Positions 33,743 to 42,527 of a stretch of DNA of 64,000 bases are shown here, in pieces. Within the stretch, counting starts at the first letter, position 1, and every line of letters starts with the position of its first letter. The notes below the pieces were generated by a model, which was not told the origin of the DNA, did no database searches, and worked only from the letters and a program-made list of their open reading frames with translations. Both the position numbers and the translations under genes were made by a program. This stretch comes from Fidelibacterota bacterium UBA2986 (GTDB taxonomy: Bacteria; Fidelibacterota; Marinisomatia; Marinisomatales; AB-629-J13): positions 504,912-568,911 of the forward strand of contig DEAI01000011.1 in assembly GCA_002346675.1 (NCBI GenBank), given 5' to 3'.

Positions 33743-36298
33743 ATGGCATTTTTATACAGCATATTTGACAATCCTTTTGCAAGAAAGGCACTTAAACAAG
33801 TTGTTGTTCCAAATTACATTTCGGACAACTTAAAATATGATATTCGTCCATACCAAGAAGAATCGTTTAAAAGATTTATCTATTCTGATTTAGAAGATTT
33901 TGAAGGAAAACCAAATAAACCTTATCACTTGCTTTACAATATGGCAACAGGTAGCGGTAAAACTTTGGTAATGGCTGGCTTAATGCTTTATCTATTTAGA
34001 ACAGGTTATCGCAATTTTTTGTTTTTTGTCAATTCAAACAATATCATAAATAAAACAAAAGATAATTTTTTAAATCCACAAGCATCTAAATATTTATTTA
34101 GTAAAAGATTAGTTGTTGATGGTAAAGAAGTATTAATAAAAGAAGTTGATAATTTTGAAGAAGCAGACAAAGAGAATATTAACATCAAATTTACCACAAT
34201 ACAGCAACTACATCTTGATTTAACCAACACAAAAGAAAACAGCGTAACCTATGAAGATTTTAAGGAAAAGAAAATTGCTCTAATTGCAGATGAAGCACAT
34301 CATTTAAGTTCTGCCACCAAAAACAACGGAGATTTATTTGGTAGTTGGGAAGGGACTGTAATTGAAATTCTAAAACAGAATTTTGATAATTTGCTATTGG
34401 AGTTTACTGCAACATTAGATTATGACAGCCAAGAAATTACCCAGAAATATCAGGATAAAGTAATTCAGAAATACGACCTTGCTCAATTTAGAATAGATAA
34501 GTATTCAAAGGAAATCAATTTAATAAGGTCGCTATATGATGAGAAAGAGCGAATAATACAAGCCTTGATTTTGAATTTGTATCGTCAAGAATTAGCAACA
34601 TCAAAAGATGTTAATTTAAAACCAGTAATTCTTTTCAAAGCAAAGAAAACCATTAAAGAATCTCAAGAGAACAAACTCAATTTTCATAAATTGATTGATG
34701 AATTTTCAACAGAAATGGTTAAGAATATTCAAAAGACTTCAACCGTTTCTATAGTTCAAAAAGCATTTAAATTTTTTGAAAGAAAAAATCTTTCATCATC
34801 AGAAATTGTAAAAAGAATTAAATCAAATTTTAAAGAAGAAAATTGTATAAGTGCCAACAATGACAAAGAAGCAGAATTAAACCAAATTCGCTTAAACACA
34901 TTGGAAGATGAAAACAATCCGATTAGAGCAGTTTTTGCTGTTCAGAAATTAAATGAAGGATGGGACGTTTTAAACCTATTTGATATTGTTCGTTTGTATG
35001 AAGGACAAAATACAGGCGGTTCAAATACAACAATTGGCAAAACAACACTTTCAGAAGCTCAATTAATTGGTAGAGGTGCAAGATACTTTCCTTTCACATT
35101 AGAAAAAGGACAAGATCAATACATCAGAAAATATGATGATACTACTAATGATTTAAAAATTTTAGAAGAATTATATTATCATACAAAGGAAGATAACCGA
35201 TATATTTCAGAACTAAAAAAGGCACTTGTTGAATCTGGAATTTATGAAGATGAAGACAATTTGGAAACCAAACAACTTAAACTCAAATTTGAATTTAAAA
35301 AGACTGATTTTTACAAAACAGGGAAAGTTATTTACAATAAAAAAGTTGAGAAAAGCTATAATAATGTAAAATCATTTGCTGATTTAGGTGTTAAAAAAAG
35401 AAACTTTACATTTACTCTTTCATCAGGAATAGGACAAATGTCAGGTGTTTTTACTAACGAAGGAAAAGAGAATCATACAGAAAAGATAAAACAAAAAGAT
35501 ATTAAAGTTTCTGAAATTGCAAAACAAATTATTCGTTATGCACTGACTCAAAATCCATTTTATCATTTTGACAGTTTAGTGCGGTATTTTCCAAATGTAG
35601 AATCTTTATCTAACTTCATTTTAAGTGATGATTATTTGAGTGGTTTAGAAATTACTTTTAATGGAACAAAAGCAAGACTTGCTGATATCTCAAACTTTGA
35701 TTATTTATCTACAATTCAAAGACTTTTGCAAACCATTGAAGCAGAAATTAAATCAAACTTAACAGAATATGAAGGTTCTGATTATATCAATAAATATGTT
35801 CATGAAGTATTTAAAGACAAAGAGATAAAAGTTTATAAAGACAGCGAACGAGCAGACGGTCAGTTTGATGTAGTTAGTGAGCCACGATGGTATGTTTATA
35901 ATGCAAATTATGGGACAAGTGAAGAAAAGAATTTTGTTAAAATGTTTGCAAAACGTTTTGTGAAGTTAGAAAAGAATTTTGAAAATATTTACTTAATCCG
36001 TAATGAAAGAGAGTTGAAAATATTTGATAAATCAGGTAGAGCATTTGAACCAGATTTTGTTTTATTCTGCAAACAAAAATCAGGAGACGAATTGACTTAT
36101 CAAGTATTTATTGAACCCAAAGGAAATTATTTAAAAGCTCACGATAAATGGAAAGAGGACTTTTTAAAAGAAATTAGAGAAGATAAAAAGATACTTGAAA
36201 TTGACTCGGATAAGTATTTAATAACAGGTGTTCCTTTTTATAATAACGAGAACGAAAATGAATTTAAAGAATCATTAGAAAGTACTCTTAATATTTAA
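33743..36298 (+). CDS. res: Type III restriction endonuclease subunit (Res)
   Basis: 851-residue ATP-dependent translocase/nuclease. Walker A MATGSGKT (67-74), DEAH box at 183-186 (IADEAHH), motif III FTATLDY, motif VI-like QLIGRGARYFPF, and a C-terminal PD-ExK nuclease with PDF (Asp771) and EPK (Glu791, Lys793). With Mod it would cut DNA when two unmethylated sites face each other. Everything needed for activity appears intact. Strong A bias matches mod and the unknown gene. Confidence 0.92.
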   Translation: MAFLYSIFDNPFARKALKQVVVPNYISDNLKYDIRPYQEESFKRFIYSDLEDFEGKPNKPYHLLYNMATGSGKTLVMAGLMLYLFRTGYRNFLFFVNSNNIINKTKDNFLNPQASKYLFSKRLVVDGKEVLIKEVDNFEEADKENINIKFTTIQQLHLDLTNTKENSVTYEDFKEKKIALIADEAHHLSSATKNNGDLFGSWEGTVIEILKQNFDNLLLEFTATLDYDSQEITQKYQDKVIQKYDLAQFRIDKYSKEINLIRSLYDEKERIIQALILNLYRQELATSKDVNLKPVILFKAKKTIKESQENKLNFHKLIDEFSTEMVKNIQKTSTVSIVQKAFKFFERKNLSSSEIVKRIKSNFKEENCISANNDKEAELNQIRLNTLEDENNPIRAVFAVQKLNEGWDVLNLFDIVRLYEGQNTGGSNTTIGKTTLSEAQLIGRGARYFPFTLEKGQDQYIRKYDDTTNDLKILEELYYHTKEDNRYISELKKALVESGIYEDEDNLETKQLKLKFEFKKTDFYKTGKVIYNKKVEKSYNNVKSFADLGVKKRNFTFTLSSGIGQMSGVFTNEGKENHTEKIKQKDIKVSEIAKQIIRYALTQNPFYHFDSLVRYFPNVESLSNFILSDDYLSGLEITFNGTKARLADISNFDYLSTIQRLLQTIEAEIKSNLTEYEGSDYINKYVHEVFKDKEIKVYKDSERADGQFDVVSEPRWYVYNANYGTSEEKNFVKMFAKRFVKLEKNFENIYLIRNERELKIFDKSGRAFEPDFVLFCKQKSGDELTYQVFIEPKGNYLKAHDKWKEDFLKEIREDKKILEIDSDKYLITGVPFYNNENENEFKESLESTLNI

Positions 36299-36387
36299 TA
36301 TCTCACTAATGGGTGATGCGGTTTGCAAGTTTAAACGAAATAAAGATGCCAGTTTGGAGTATTCTCTGTGACTGCCGAGGATGAGGA

Positions 36388-36588
36388 ATAAGTAGTGAAA
36401 CTCAAGCTGAGATTCGTGAATACAAACAGACAGTTAAAACAGAAAGAACTGAGCATAATAAATTTTTACATAATATGAAACATTCAAATTGGGTTTTGGG
36501 CAACCATATTTTTATGTTAGAGATAGCAACTAAAAATTTGTACGGTGATTTTAAAAGATTTTTTTCTGAATTAAAGCGTAAACAATAA
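36388..36588 (+). CDS. Possible 66-residue protein with ATA start, or gene remnant
   Basis: An open frame closed by TGA at 36382, reading SSETQAEIREYKQTVKTERT then HNKFLHNMKHSNWVLGNHIF and ending FFSELKRKQ. It has no ATG before residue 30. ATA at 36388 lies 7 bp after GAGG, so it could be a near-cognate start; alternatively this is the 3' end of a broken gene. Composition is charged and protein-like. It follows res by 90 bp. No family recognised. Confidence 0.35.
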   Translation: MSSETQAEIREYKQTVKTERTEHNKFLHNMKHSNWVLGNHIFMLEIATKNLYGDFKRFFSELKRKQ

Positions 36589-36620
36589 TTATAAATAATA
36601 CAGATTAAAAGGAGTCAACA

Positions 36621-36866
36621 ATGGATAAATATATCAAAGGAATTTCATTAATTATATCATCCTGTATTATAGCAGGTGCAATAATCTACCACGGACAAGT
36701 TGGGAGATATGAATTGGAATTGGAGTTTGATCACAGAGGTATAAATGGTTGGCTGAACACTAGACTAATTGATACAAAAACTGGTAAAAGTTATCGTCCA
36801 TATGGGGAAAATCAAGATCAATGGAAGTTGGAAACTGAATTTGTTCAACAATCAAAGGAGGAGTAA
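36621..36866 (+). CDS. Small single-pass membrane protein, unknown
   Basis: 81 residues: one N-terminal hydrophobic helix (ISLIISSCIIAGAIIYHG) and a polar C-terminal domain (YELELEFDHRGINGWLNTRL, then TKTGKSYRPYGENQDQW). A clear ribosome site (AAAAGGAG) precedes the ATG by 7 bp. Its stop is 3 bp before the next gene, which is also membrane-anchored, so the two probably work together outside the membrane. No family recognised. Confidence 0.6.
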   Translation: MDKYIKGISLIISSCIIAGAIIYHGQVGRYELELEFDHRGINGWLNTRLIDTKTGKSYRPYGENQDQWKLETEFVQQSKEE

Positions 36867-36869
36867 ATA

Positions 36870-37802
36870 ATGAAACAATACTTTACAGGATTTTTCACAG
36901 GTGCTTGCCTTGTGGTGAGTGCGGTTATGTTTATGGGAGCGAGTGATAAGAATTTGGGAGATATAGTGGTTAATTCAATAACAGTTATGACAAAGGATGA
37001 TGGTACACGCGGATCCATTGAAATAATAGATAAGAATGGGAAGGTTGCCGTTGGGATTTTAAGCGGGTCAACTTCTGGCGGTAATATTTATATTTCCAAC
37101 AGAGATGGAGAATATGGTACAATCATTTTACCCGGTTCTATTTCAACCTACAACGATGATGTGAAAGAAACAGTCCTTCTTGGAACTGCACATAATGGCA
37201 GTGGTTTTATTAAAACTTTTGATGCAGATGAGACAGAAAAAGTCTTCCTTGGAGCTGCTGTAAAAGGTCATGGTCTTATTAAAACCTATGATTCGGATGA
37301 GAAAATTAAAATCTTACTTGGAGCGATTGATAATTCAGGAGCAATAATACTAAACGATTCAGATGGTATGTCAAGTGGTCTTGATTCTAAAACATTCAGA
37401 ATTTGGGATAGAGGAGATGATTTTAAGGATTATAAAGAAAGAGCCATTTTTGGTGTTGGAAAAATTGGGCCATATTTAATGCTAAGCGATTCAGATGGTA
37501 TGTCAAGTAGTCTTGATTCTAAAGCATTCAGAACTTGGAATTCAGATGGAAAACCAACAACCTTTCTTGGAGTTGATTTAGATAGTTCTTTGGAAGGTGC
37601 CTTTCTTAAAACTTTTAATGATGGGCAAGAAACAGTTTTTGTTGGTACTGGTGACCATTCAGGAGGAATGTTAACGATATCTAATTCAGGAGGCAACATG
37701 GTAGGTGCTTTTGGTGTATCACCTGATGATGGAAAAGATGGTGCAGCAATACTTTTAGACCGCTACGGAGATGCAGGCTGGTCAGCATCAGGAAAACAAT
37801 AA
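36870..37802 (+). CDS. Membrane-anchored beta-repeat protein, unknown
   Basis: 310 residues with an N-terminal hydrophobic anchor (TGFFTGACLVVSAVMFMG) and then a run of short beta repeats built on hydrophobic-Gly patterns (SIEIIDKNGKVAVGIL, GNIYISNRDGEYGTIIL, ETVLLGTAHNGSGFIKTF, EKVFLGAAVKGHGLIKTY). One unit, DSDGMSSxLDSKxFRxW, occurs twice (about 166-188 and 207-228). This repeat style fits a beta-solenoid or propeller on the cell surface. AGGAGG ends about 7 bp before the ATG. Possible surface or adhesin-like role; function unknown. Confidence 0.6.
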   Translation: MKQYFTGFFTGACLVVSAVMFMGASDKNLGDIVVNSITVMTKDDGTRGSIEIIDKNGKVAVGILSGSTSGGNIYISNRDGEYGTIILPGSISTYNDDVKETVLLGTAHNGSGFIKTFDADETEKVFLGAAVKGHGLIKTYDSDEKIKILLGAIDNSGAIILNDSDGMSSGLDSKTFRIWDRGDDFKDYKERAIFGVGKIGPYLMLSDSDGMSSSLDSKAFRTWNSDGKPTTFLGVDLDSSLEGAFLKTFNDGQETVFVGTGDHSGGMLTISNSGGNMVGAFGVSPDDGKDGAAILLDRYGDAGWSASGKQ

Positions 37803-37830
37803 CCCACCGCTTACCGTTTGGGTGGATTAT
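37803..37830 (+). terminator. Weak terminator-like hairpin after the beta-repeat protein
   Basis: CCACC (37805-37809) pairs with GGTGG (37822-37826) right after the stop codon, followed by ATTATTAATTAA. The stem is only 5 bp. Confidence 0.35.
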
Positions 37831-37987
37831 TAATTAACAATCTATATAAATAGAAGAAGATGAGAAAAAACGGAGAAAAGACCAATAGGATAAATCAGAT
37901 TCACTAATTACAAGCCTGACTATCTAAACAGCCGTGTTTATCCTGTTTATCACAGGAGAACACAAACAACGCTGCTTCTATAAGCAA

Positions 37988-38011
37988 CAAAAAACCCTCT
38001 CTTCACGAGGG
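37988..38011 (-). terminator. Rho-independent terminator of tRNA-Asp
   Basis: On the minus strand CCCTC and GAGGG pair around GTGAAGA and are followed by TTTTTT. It begins 23 bp after the tRNA 3' end, as expected for a tRNA transcription unit. Confidence 0.75.
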
Positions 38012-38033
38012 AAGAAAGGGCGTTTTAAAAGTG

Positions 38034-38107
<74 letters not shown>

Positions 38108-38114
38108 AAGATAT

Positions 38115-38375
38115 CTAGTTATGAGAATTTACATTCCCAGATTGATTCGATTTATCTCTATAAATCAGTGCTAGAGGGATAATGATTAAATATCCTATGA
38201 ATAACATGATAGGAGCTAAAGTCAAACTCTGAAAGCTATTTACAGACCCCATCGCCATTACAAAATATCCAAGAATAATCATAACTAAACCAATACCAAA
38301 GATAATGTAATTTTTTGAGGAAAAGCTCCATTCTTCAAATAGGTTGACATCTTTCCCTTTAAGTTTGTCTTTCAT
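38115..38375 (-). CDS. Small two-helix membrane protein, DUF3098-like
   Basis: About 86 residues from the chosen ATG: a short polar start (MKDKLKGKDVNLFEEWSFSS) followed by two hydrophobic helices (YIIFGIGLVMIILGYFVMA and LAPIMLFIGYLIIIPLALIY). The NYIIFGIGLVMIILGYFVM pattern and AP-x-LF-IGY match DUF3098 proteins of FCB-group bacteria, whose role is unknown. An ATG 39 bp further upstream (38414) is in frame but would add sequence unlike the family. It ends 8 bp before tRNA-Asp on the same strand, so both may share a transcript. Confidence 0.65.
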   Translation of the reverse strand: MKDKLKGKDVNLFEEWSFSSKNYIIFGIGLVMIILGYFVMAMGSVNSFQSLTLAPIMLFIGYLIIIPLALIYRDKSNQSGNVNSHN

Positions 38376-38522
38376 AACGGGTGCGAAATTACATGTTGAA
38401 TTAAGCTTTAACAAAGGATTTCAGTATAAATATTTACAAAAATATAATAAGATTTATTTTTGAAAATTGACTCAGGCACAATTCAGACATTAAATTTCGC
38501 CCCCTAAAAAGTAAAATATTCA

Positions 38523-39569
38523 TTGTTTAATTTTCTGAAATCAAAAGTTTTTTGGATTTCTTTATTGTGTTTAACTCTGGGTGCGTTTTCCTTTACTTTG
38601 CTTATTTTGAATTGGGAGCAGAATCAAATTGAAGGGAAACTAAGAGTTAGTATTCCCAAAGGAGTGACATTAAGAGAAGTTACTGCTATACTATCAAATA
38701 ATAATATGGTGAAAAGTGAAAAATCGTTTATGATTACTGCGAGATTATTAGGATATGAAAAAAATATTCAAGCTGGGCATCTTGTGCTCCACGAACCACG
38801 AACCAATTTAAGTTTGGTTCGACAGTTAGTTCATGGTATCCCAGAGTTAATAAAAGTGACGATTTTAGAAGGCTGGGGAATTAAAAAAATTGCTGAATAT
38901 ATTGAAGACAAACTGGGAATTTCCAGTGAAAAGATAATCGATCTGTGCAAAGACCAGTGGTTTATCCATAGTTTGGGAATCACTGTTCCTACATTGGAAG
39001 GATTTTTATTCCCGGAGACATATTATTTTGCAAAATCAGAGTCAGCTCGAAATATTATATCAAAAATGGTATCTGTATATCAACTTCAAATCTCAAATAA
39101 GATGAGATATAGAATGGAAGAAATTGGATTTTCTGAACTCCAGATGATTACATTAGCGTCAATCATCGAGGGTGAAGCAATCTATGATAATGAGCGGAAA
39201 AGGATTTCATCTGTTTATCACAACCGGCTTAACATAGGGATGCGCCTGCAGGCCGATCCAACTATACAATACATAATCGATGATGGCCCACGTAGACTTC
39301 TAAATAAGGATTTGAATATTCAATCACCTTACAACACATATATACACAAAGGACTTCCACCAACCCCAATTAATAACCCAGGGTTGCAATCAATTTTAGC
39401 AGCGTTGTATCCAGATGAAAGTAATTATATTTATTTTGTAGCAAGAGGAGATGGTTATCATACATTTACGAAAACTCAGGCAGAGCATAATTCTGCAAAG
39501 CGTGATTTGAATCGTTTGCGAAAAAAACTCAGTCGAGAAAAACGCATAAAAGGAAAAATAAAAAAATAA
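38523..39569 (+). CDS. mltG: Endolytic murein transglycosylase MltG
   Basis: Cleaves nascent peptidoglycan strands in the inner-membrane periplasmic face. N-terminal membrane helix (about 9-30), a LysM-like region (VSIPKGVTLREVTAIL) and the YceG/MltG domain with TLEGFLFPETYYF, the catalytic Glu in ASIIEGEA (Glu216), RMRLQADPTIQY-like block (GMRLQADPTIQY), SPYNTYIHKGLPPTPINNPG and YFVARGDGYHTFTKT. All are diagnostic. It starts at TTG 38523, and its stop overlaps the helicase start (TAATG). Confidence 0.93.
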   Translation: MFNFLKSKVFWISLLCLTLGAFSFTLLILNWEQNQIEGKLRVSIPKGVTLREVTAILSNNNMVKSEKSFMITARLLGYEKNIQAGHLVLHEPRTNLSLVRQLVHGIPELIKVTILEGWGIKKIAEYIEDKLGISSEKIIDLCKDQWFIHSLGITVPTLEGFLFPETYYFAKSESARNIISKMVSVYQLQISNKMRYRMEEIGFSELQMITLASIIEGEAIYDNERKRISSVYHNRLNIGMRLQADPTIQYIIDDGPRRLLNKDLNIQSPYNTYIHKGLPPTPINNPGLQSILAALYPDESNYIYFVARGDGYHTFTKTQAEHNSAKRDLNRLRKKLSREKRIKGKIKK

Positions 39570-41746
39570 TGGATATGAGTCAATTAAATAAAACTCAAAA
39601 AGCTGCAGTAGAAGCAGTTAAGGGACCAGTTCTCATTTTTGCTGGAGCAGGAAGTGGTAAAACACGGGTATTAACTTATAAAATATCCTATTTGATAAAT
39701 AAAAATATTGTCAACCCTGAAAATGTGTTAGCGGTTACATTTACTAATAAGGCTGCTGGAGAAATGAAATCAAGAGTAAAGTCTCTTTTGGGAAATTCTA
39801 CTCCAACGCCTTCAATCGGTACTTTTCATTCAATCTGTGCAAGATTGCTTAGGGATGAAATTTATCGATTGGGATTCACTCCTCAATATAATATTTATGA
39901 TACTAAAGATCAGGAGGCATTAATGAAGTCTGTCTTATCTGAACTGGGAATTTTGAAAGAATTTTCATCACCTATCGAAGTTTTACGGAAAATTAGTTTT
40001 ATGAAAAACAAATTTATTTTTCCAGACGAAGGCAGGGAAAAAGCTAAGACTCAAAAAGAAAAAAAGATTATAGATATTTATGAAAGTTATCAACACGCTT
40101 TAAAAGAGAATGATGCCTTGGATTTTGACGATTTGATTTTAACGCCCTTGATTTTATTTGATAAATATCCAGTTGTTCTGAATGCATTAAGAAAAAAATG
40201 GAAATATGTTTTAGTAGATGAATATCAAGATACCAATATTCCACAGTTTGAATTTGTGAAAGCTATTGCTGAAAAGCATCAACAGATTTGTGTGGTCGGG
40301 GATGATGACCAATCCATTTATGGATGGAGAGGGGCAGAGGTAAGAAATATTTTGGAATTCGAAAAAACATTTCCCGATTGTCAATTATTTAAACTGGAAA
40401 CAAATTATCGTTCTACTCATGAAATTCTAAATGCAGCAACTCACGTGGTACAAAATAATCACAACCGTAAACCAAAGGAATTATCAGCTCATAATGGTAG
40501 TGGAGACAAATTGGGTTTATTTGAAACGGTAGATGAATTAGAAGAATCTGATGCGGTCATTTCATCTATTGGAAAAGAGGTGAAACTAAATAAATATCAA
40601 TTTAATGAATTTGGTGTATTGTATCGGACTAATGCCCAGGCTAGAGCTTTGGAAGACAGTTTCCGTCGCAATGGTATTCCATATGTAATTGTTGGTGGTA
40701 TTCGATTTTATGAGAGAAAAGAAATAAAGGATATCCTCTCATATCTCAGATTAATAATAAATCCGAAGGATATGATTGCTTTAAAAAGGATTGTGAACTT
40801 CCCTCCCAGGGGAATTGGATTGAAAACCATTACAAAATGTCAAAATCTAGCAGATAAAAAAAATCTGCCTTTGTTTGATGTCTTTGATGATTTATCTGGA
40901 TTAGATTTGCGGAACAAGCAGGTAACTTCCTTGAAGTACTTTTATGATTTAATAATAAAATATAGGGAATTAGTTGATAAACTCAGTCCAAATGAGTTTA
41001 CACGTACTTTAGTTGAAGAAGCAGGAATAATTAAATATTATAAATCTTCCGAATTAATGGAGGATAGCGAAAGGCTTCAGAATGTAAATGAGCTTTTAAA
41101 TAGTATAGATGATTTTTCAGCCCGAGAATCCAATGTAGTCCTAAATGACTTTTTGGAAGAAGTATCTCTTCTTACAGATTTAGATAAATTGAATGAAGAG
41201 GATAACCGTGTATCCCTAATGACACTCCATTCATCAAAGGGATTGGAATTTCCAATCGTTTTTATCACAGGCCTTGAAGATGGTCTATTTCCCTTATCTA
41301 GATCATTTAATAATCCTCAAGATTTGGAAGAGGAAAGAAGGCTGTTCTATGTTGGCCTCACCCGTGCTATGCAAAAAGCATACCTCCTTTATGCAACAAA
41401 TCGTAGGAAAATAGGTATAGATTATGATGTAGGATTTGCATCCCGGTTTTTAACAGAGATTCCGGAAGAGTTTCTGGAAAAAATTCCTTTTCGATCTGCG
41501 TTAATGCATAAGGTGACTAAACGCAGGGGCGCATCAACTCGGCTGAAATCTAAGCGGACTATCACTTCATTTGATGATTTTACTGTTGGAGATTTTGTGG
41601 AGCATGCAGTATTTGGTACCGGAAAAATAATGGCACTAAGTGGAACTGGAGAAAATCAGAGAGTAGCAGTAGTTTTTAAAGGTGGAATTAAGAAAAAATT
41701 AATTGTCCGTTTTGCAAATTTAAAAAAGATTGATTATAAAGATTAA
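39569..41746 (+). CDS. pcrA: UvrD/PcrA-family DNA helicase
   Basis: SF1A 3'-5' helicase, 725 residues. Motif I AGAGSGKTRVLTYKI, VTFTNKAAGEMKSRV, motif II VDEYQDTN, motif III VVGDDDQSIYGWRGA, motif IV LETNYRST, motif V MTLHSSKGLEF, motif VI ERRLFYVGLTRA, and the C-terminal Tudor-like RNAP/DNA-binding part (DFVEHAVFGTGKIMAL) are all visible. It works in nucleotide-excision and replication repair. It shares one base with mltG, so it is translationally coupled. Confidence 0.95.
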   Translation: MDMSQLNKTQKAAVEAVKGPVLIFAGAGSGKTRVLTYKISYLINKNIVNPENVLAVTFTNKAAGEMKSRVKSLLGNSTPTPSIGTFHSICARLLRDEIYRLGFTPQYNIYDTKDQEALMKSVLSELGILKEFSSPIEVLRKISFMKNKFIFPDEGREKAKTQKEKKIIDIYESYQHALKENDALDFDDLILTPLILFDKYPVVLNALRKKWKYVLVDEYQDTNIPQFEFVKAIAEKHQQICVVGDDDQSIYGWRGAEVRNILEFEKTFPDCQLFKLETNYRSTHEILNAATHVVQNNHNRKPKELSAHNGSGDKLGLFETVDELEESDAVISSIGKEVKLNKYQFNEFGVLYRTNAQARALEDSFRRNGIPYVIVGGIRFYERKEIKDILSYLRLIINPKDMIALKRIVNFPPRGIGLKTITKCQNLADKKNLPLFDVFDDLSGLDLRNKQVTSLKYFYDLIIKYRELVDKLSPNEFTRTLVEEAGIIKYYKSSELMEDSERLQNVNELLNSIDDFSARESNVVLNDFLEEVSLLTDLDKLNEEDNRVSLMTLHSSKGLEFPIVFITGLEDGLFPLSRSFNNPQDLEEERRLFYVGLTRAMQKAYLLYATNRRKIGIDYDVGFASRFLTEIPEEFLEKIPFRSALMHKVTKRRGASTRLKSKRTITSFDDFTVGDFVEHAVFGTGKIMALSGTGENQRVAVVFKGGIKKKLIVRFANLKKIDYKD

Positions 41747-41847
41747 TGATTTTCAACTATTCGATTTAACTGTATTCTTTTTGATATAATCTAAAATATA
41801 CTTTATATAAATCAGTTTTTTATAATTAAAGAGTCTGCTTAAATTCT

Positions 41848-41864
41848 TTGAGACTCATTCTCAA
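41848..41864. promoter_or_regulatory. Fur-box-like operator before fur-feoAB
   Basis: TTGAGA-CTCAT-TCTCAA is a perfect 6-5-6 palindrome in the form of a Fur/Fur-family box. It ends 4 bp before the chosen fur ATG, so bound repressor would block transcription or initiation of the whole fur-feoA-feoB operon. Confidence 0.6.
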
Positions 41865-41868
41865 CAAC

Positions 41869-42303
41869 ATGTCAAGTAACAAAAATAATTTAACAAAAAT
41901 ATTAAAAATATCCGGGCTGAGAAATACACCGCAGCGTCAAGCTATTCTTGATGAATTAAATCGTACAAGAGACCATCGGGATGTGGAGGAAATATATTTT
42001 TCACTCAAAAAAAAAGGCATAAAGGTTTCCCGTGCTACTGTTTATCGAACACTTGAACTTTTTGTGAATCACTATTTGATTCGAAGATTAGATCTAGGAG
42101 AAGGAAAATACCGATATGAATCTAGGGAGAGTGATCATCATGACCATATAGTATGCCTTGATTGTAATAAAATAACTGAATTTATGAATAACCGGATTGA
42201 AGAATTACAAGAAGAAGTTGCTCAGGAGAATGGGTTTTTTCTTAAAAGGCATGTACACCAGCTTTTTGGGCATTGTTTAAATGAAACCTGCCCAAATAAA
42301 TGA
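41869..42303 (+). CDS. fur: Fur-family transcriptional repressor
   Basis: Iron (or other metal) responsive repressor, 144 residues from ATG 41869. The winged HTH is seen in GLRNTPQRQAILDEL and KVSRATVYRTLELF; metal sites in ESDHHDHIVCLDCNKITEF and FGHCLNETCPNK, giving two CXXC-like pairs for structural zinc. A TTG at 41848 lies inside a palindromic operator, so the ATG is the better start. The stop overlaps feoA (ATGA). Coupling with Fe2+ uptake genes supports iron sensing and autoregulation. Confidence 0.92.
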   Translation: MSSNKNNLTKILKISGLRNTPQRQAILDELNRTRDHRDVEEIYFSLKKKGIKVSRATVYRTLELFVNHYLIRRLDLGEGKYRYESRESDHHDHIVCLDCNKITEFMNNRIEELQEEVAQENGFFLKRHVHQLFGHCLNETCPNK

Positions 42304-42527
42304 CTGTAAATCATTTGCATCCAGGTGAATTCGCTGTTATAACTGGTTTTACAGAAGATATAAATACAGATCCAAGGCTATTGGAAATGGGTTTGTTGCC
42401 TGGTTCAGTTATTCGGATGATCAAACAAGCTCCGTTTGGTGGACCAGTTGAGTTAAAAATTAAGGATTATTATTTATCCCTAAGGGTTGAAGATAGCGCT
42501 AAAATAATAGTCAAGAAAAAAATATGA
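42300..42527 (+). CDS. feoA: FeoA ferrous-iron transport protein
   Basis: 75-residue SH3-like cytosolic protein that supports FeoB. Typical sequence: LHPGEFAVITGF, LLEMGLLPGSVIRMIKQAP, GGPVELKIKDYYLSLRVEDSAKI. Four-base overlaps on both sides (ATGA with fur, ATGA with feoB) fix the start and stop and show one operon. Confidence 0.93.
   Translation: MTVNHLHPGEFAVITGFTEDINTDPRLLEMGLLPGSVIRMIKQAPFGGPVELKIKDYYLSLRVEDSAKIIVKKKI

Noticed and set aside
30799..36298. BREX, DISARM or another larger defence system
   Set aside because: Only HTH, Mod, one unknown and Res are present. There is no PglZ, BrxC-like ATPase, DrmA/B or phospholipase D gene; a type III RM explains it.
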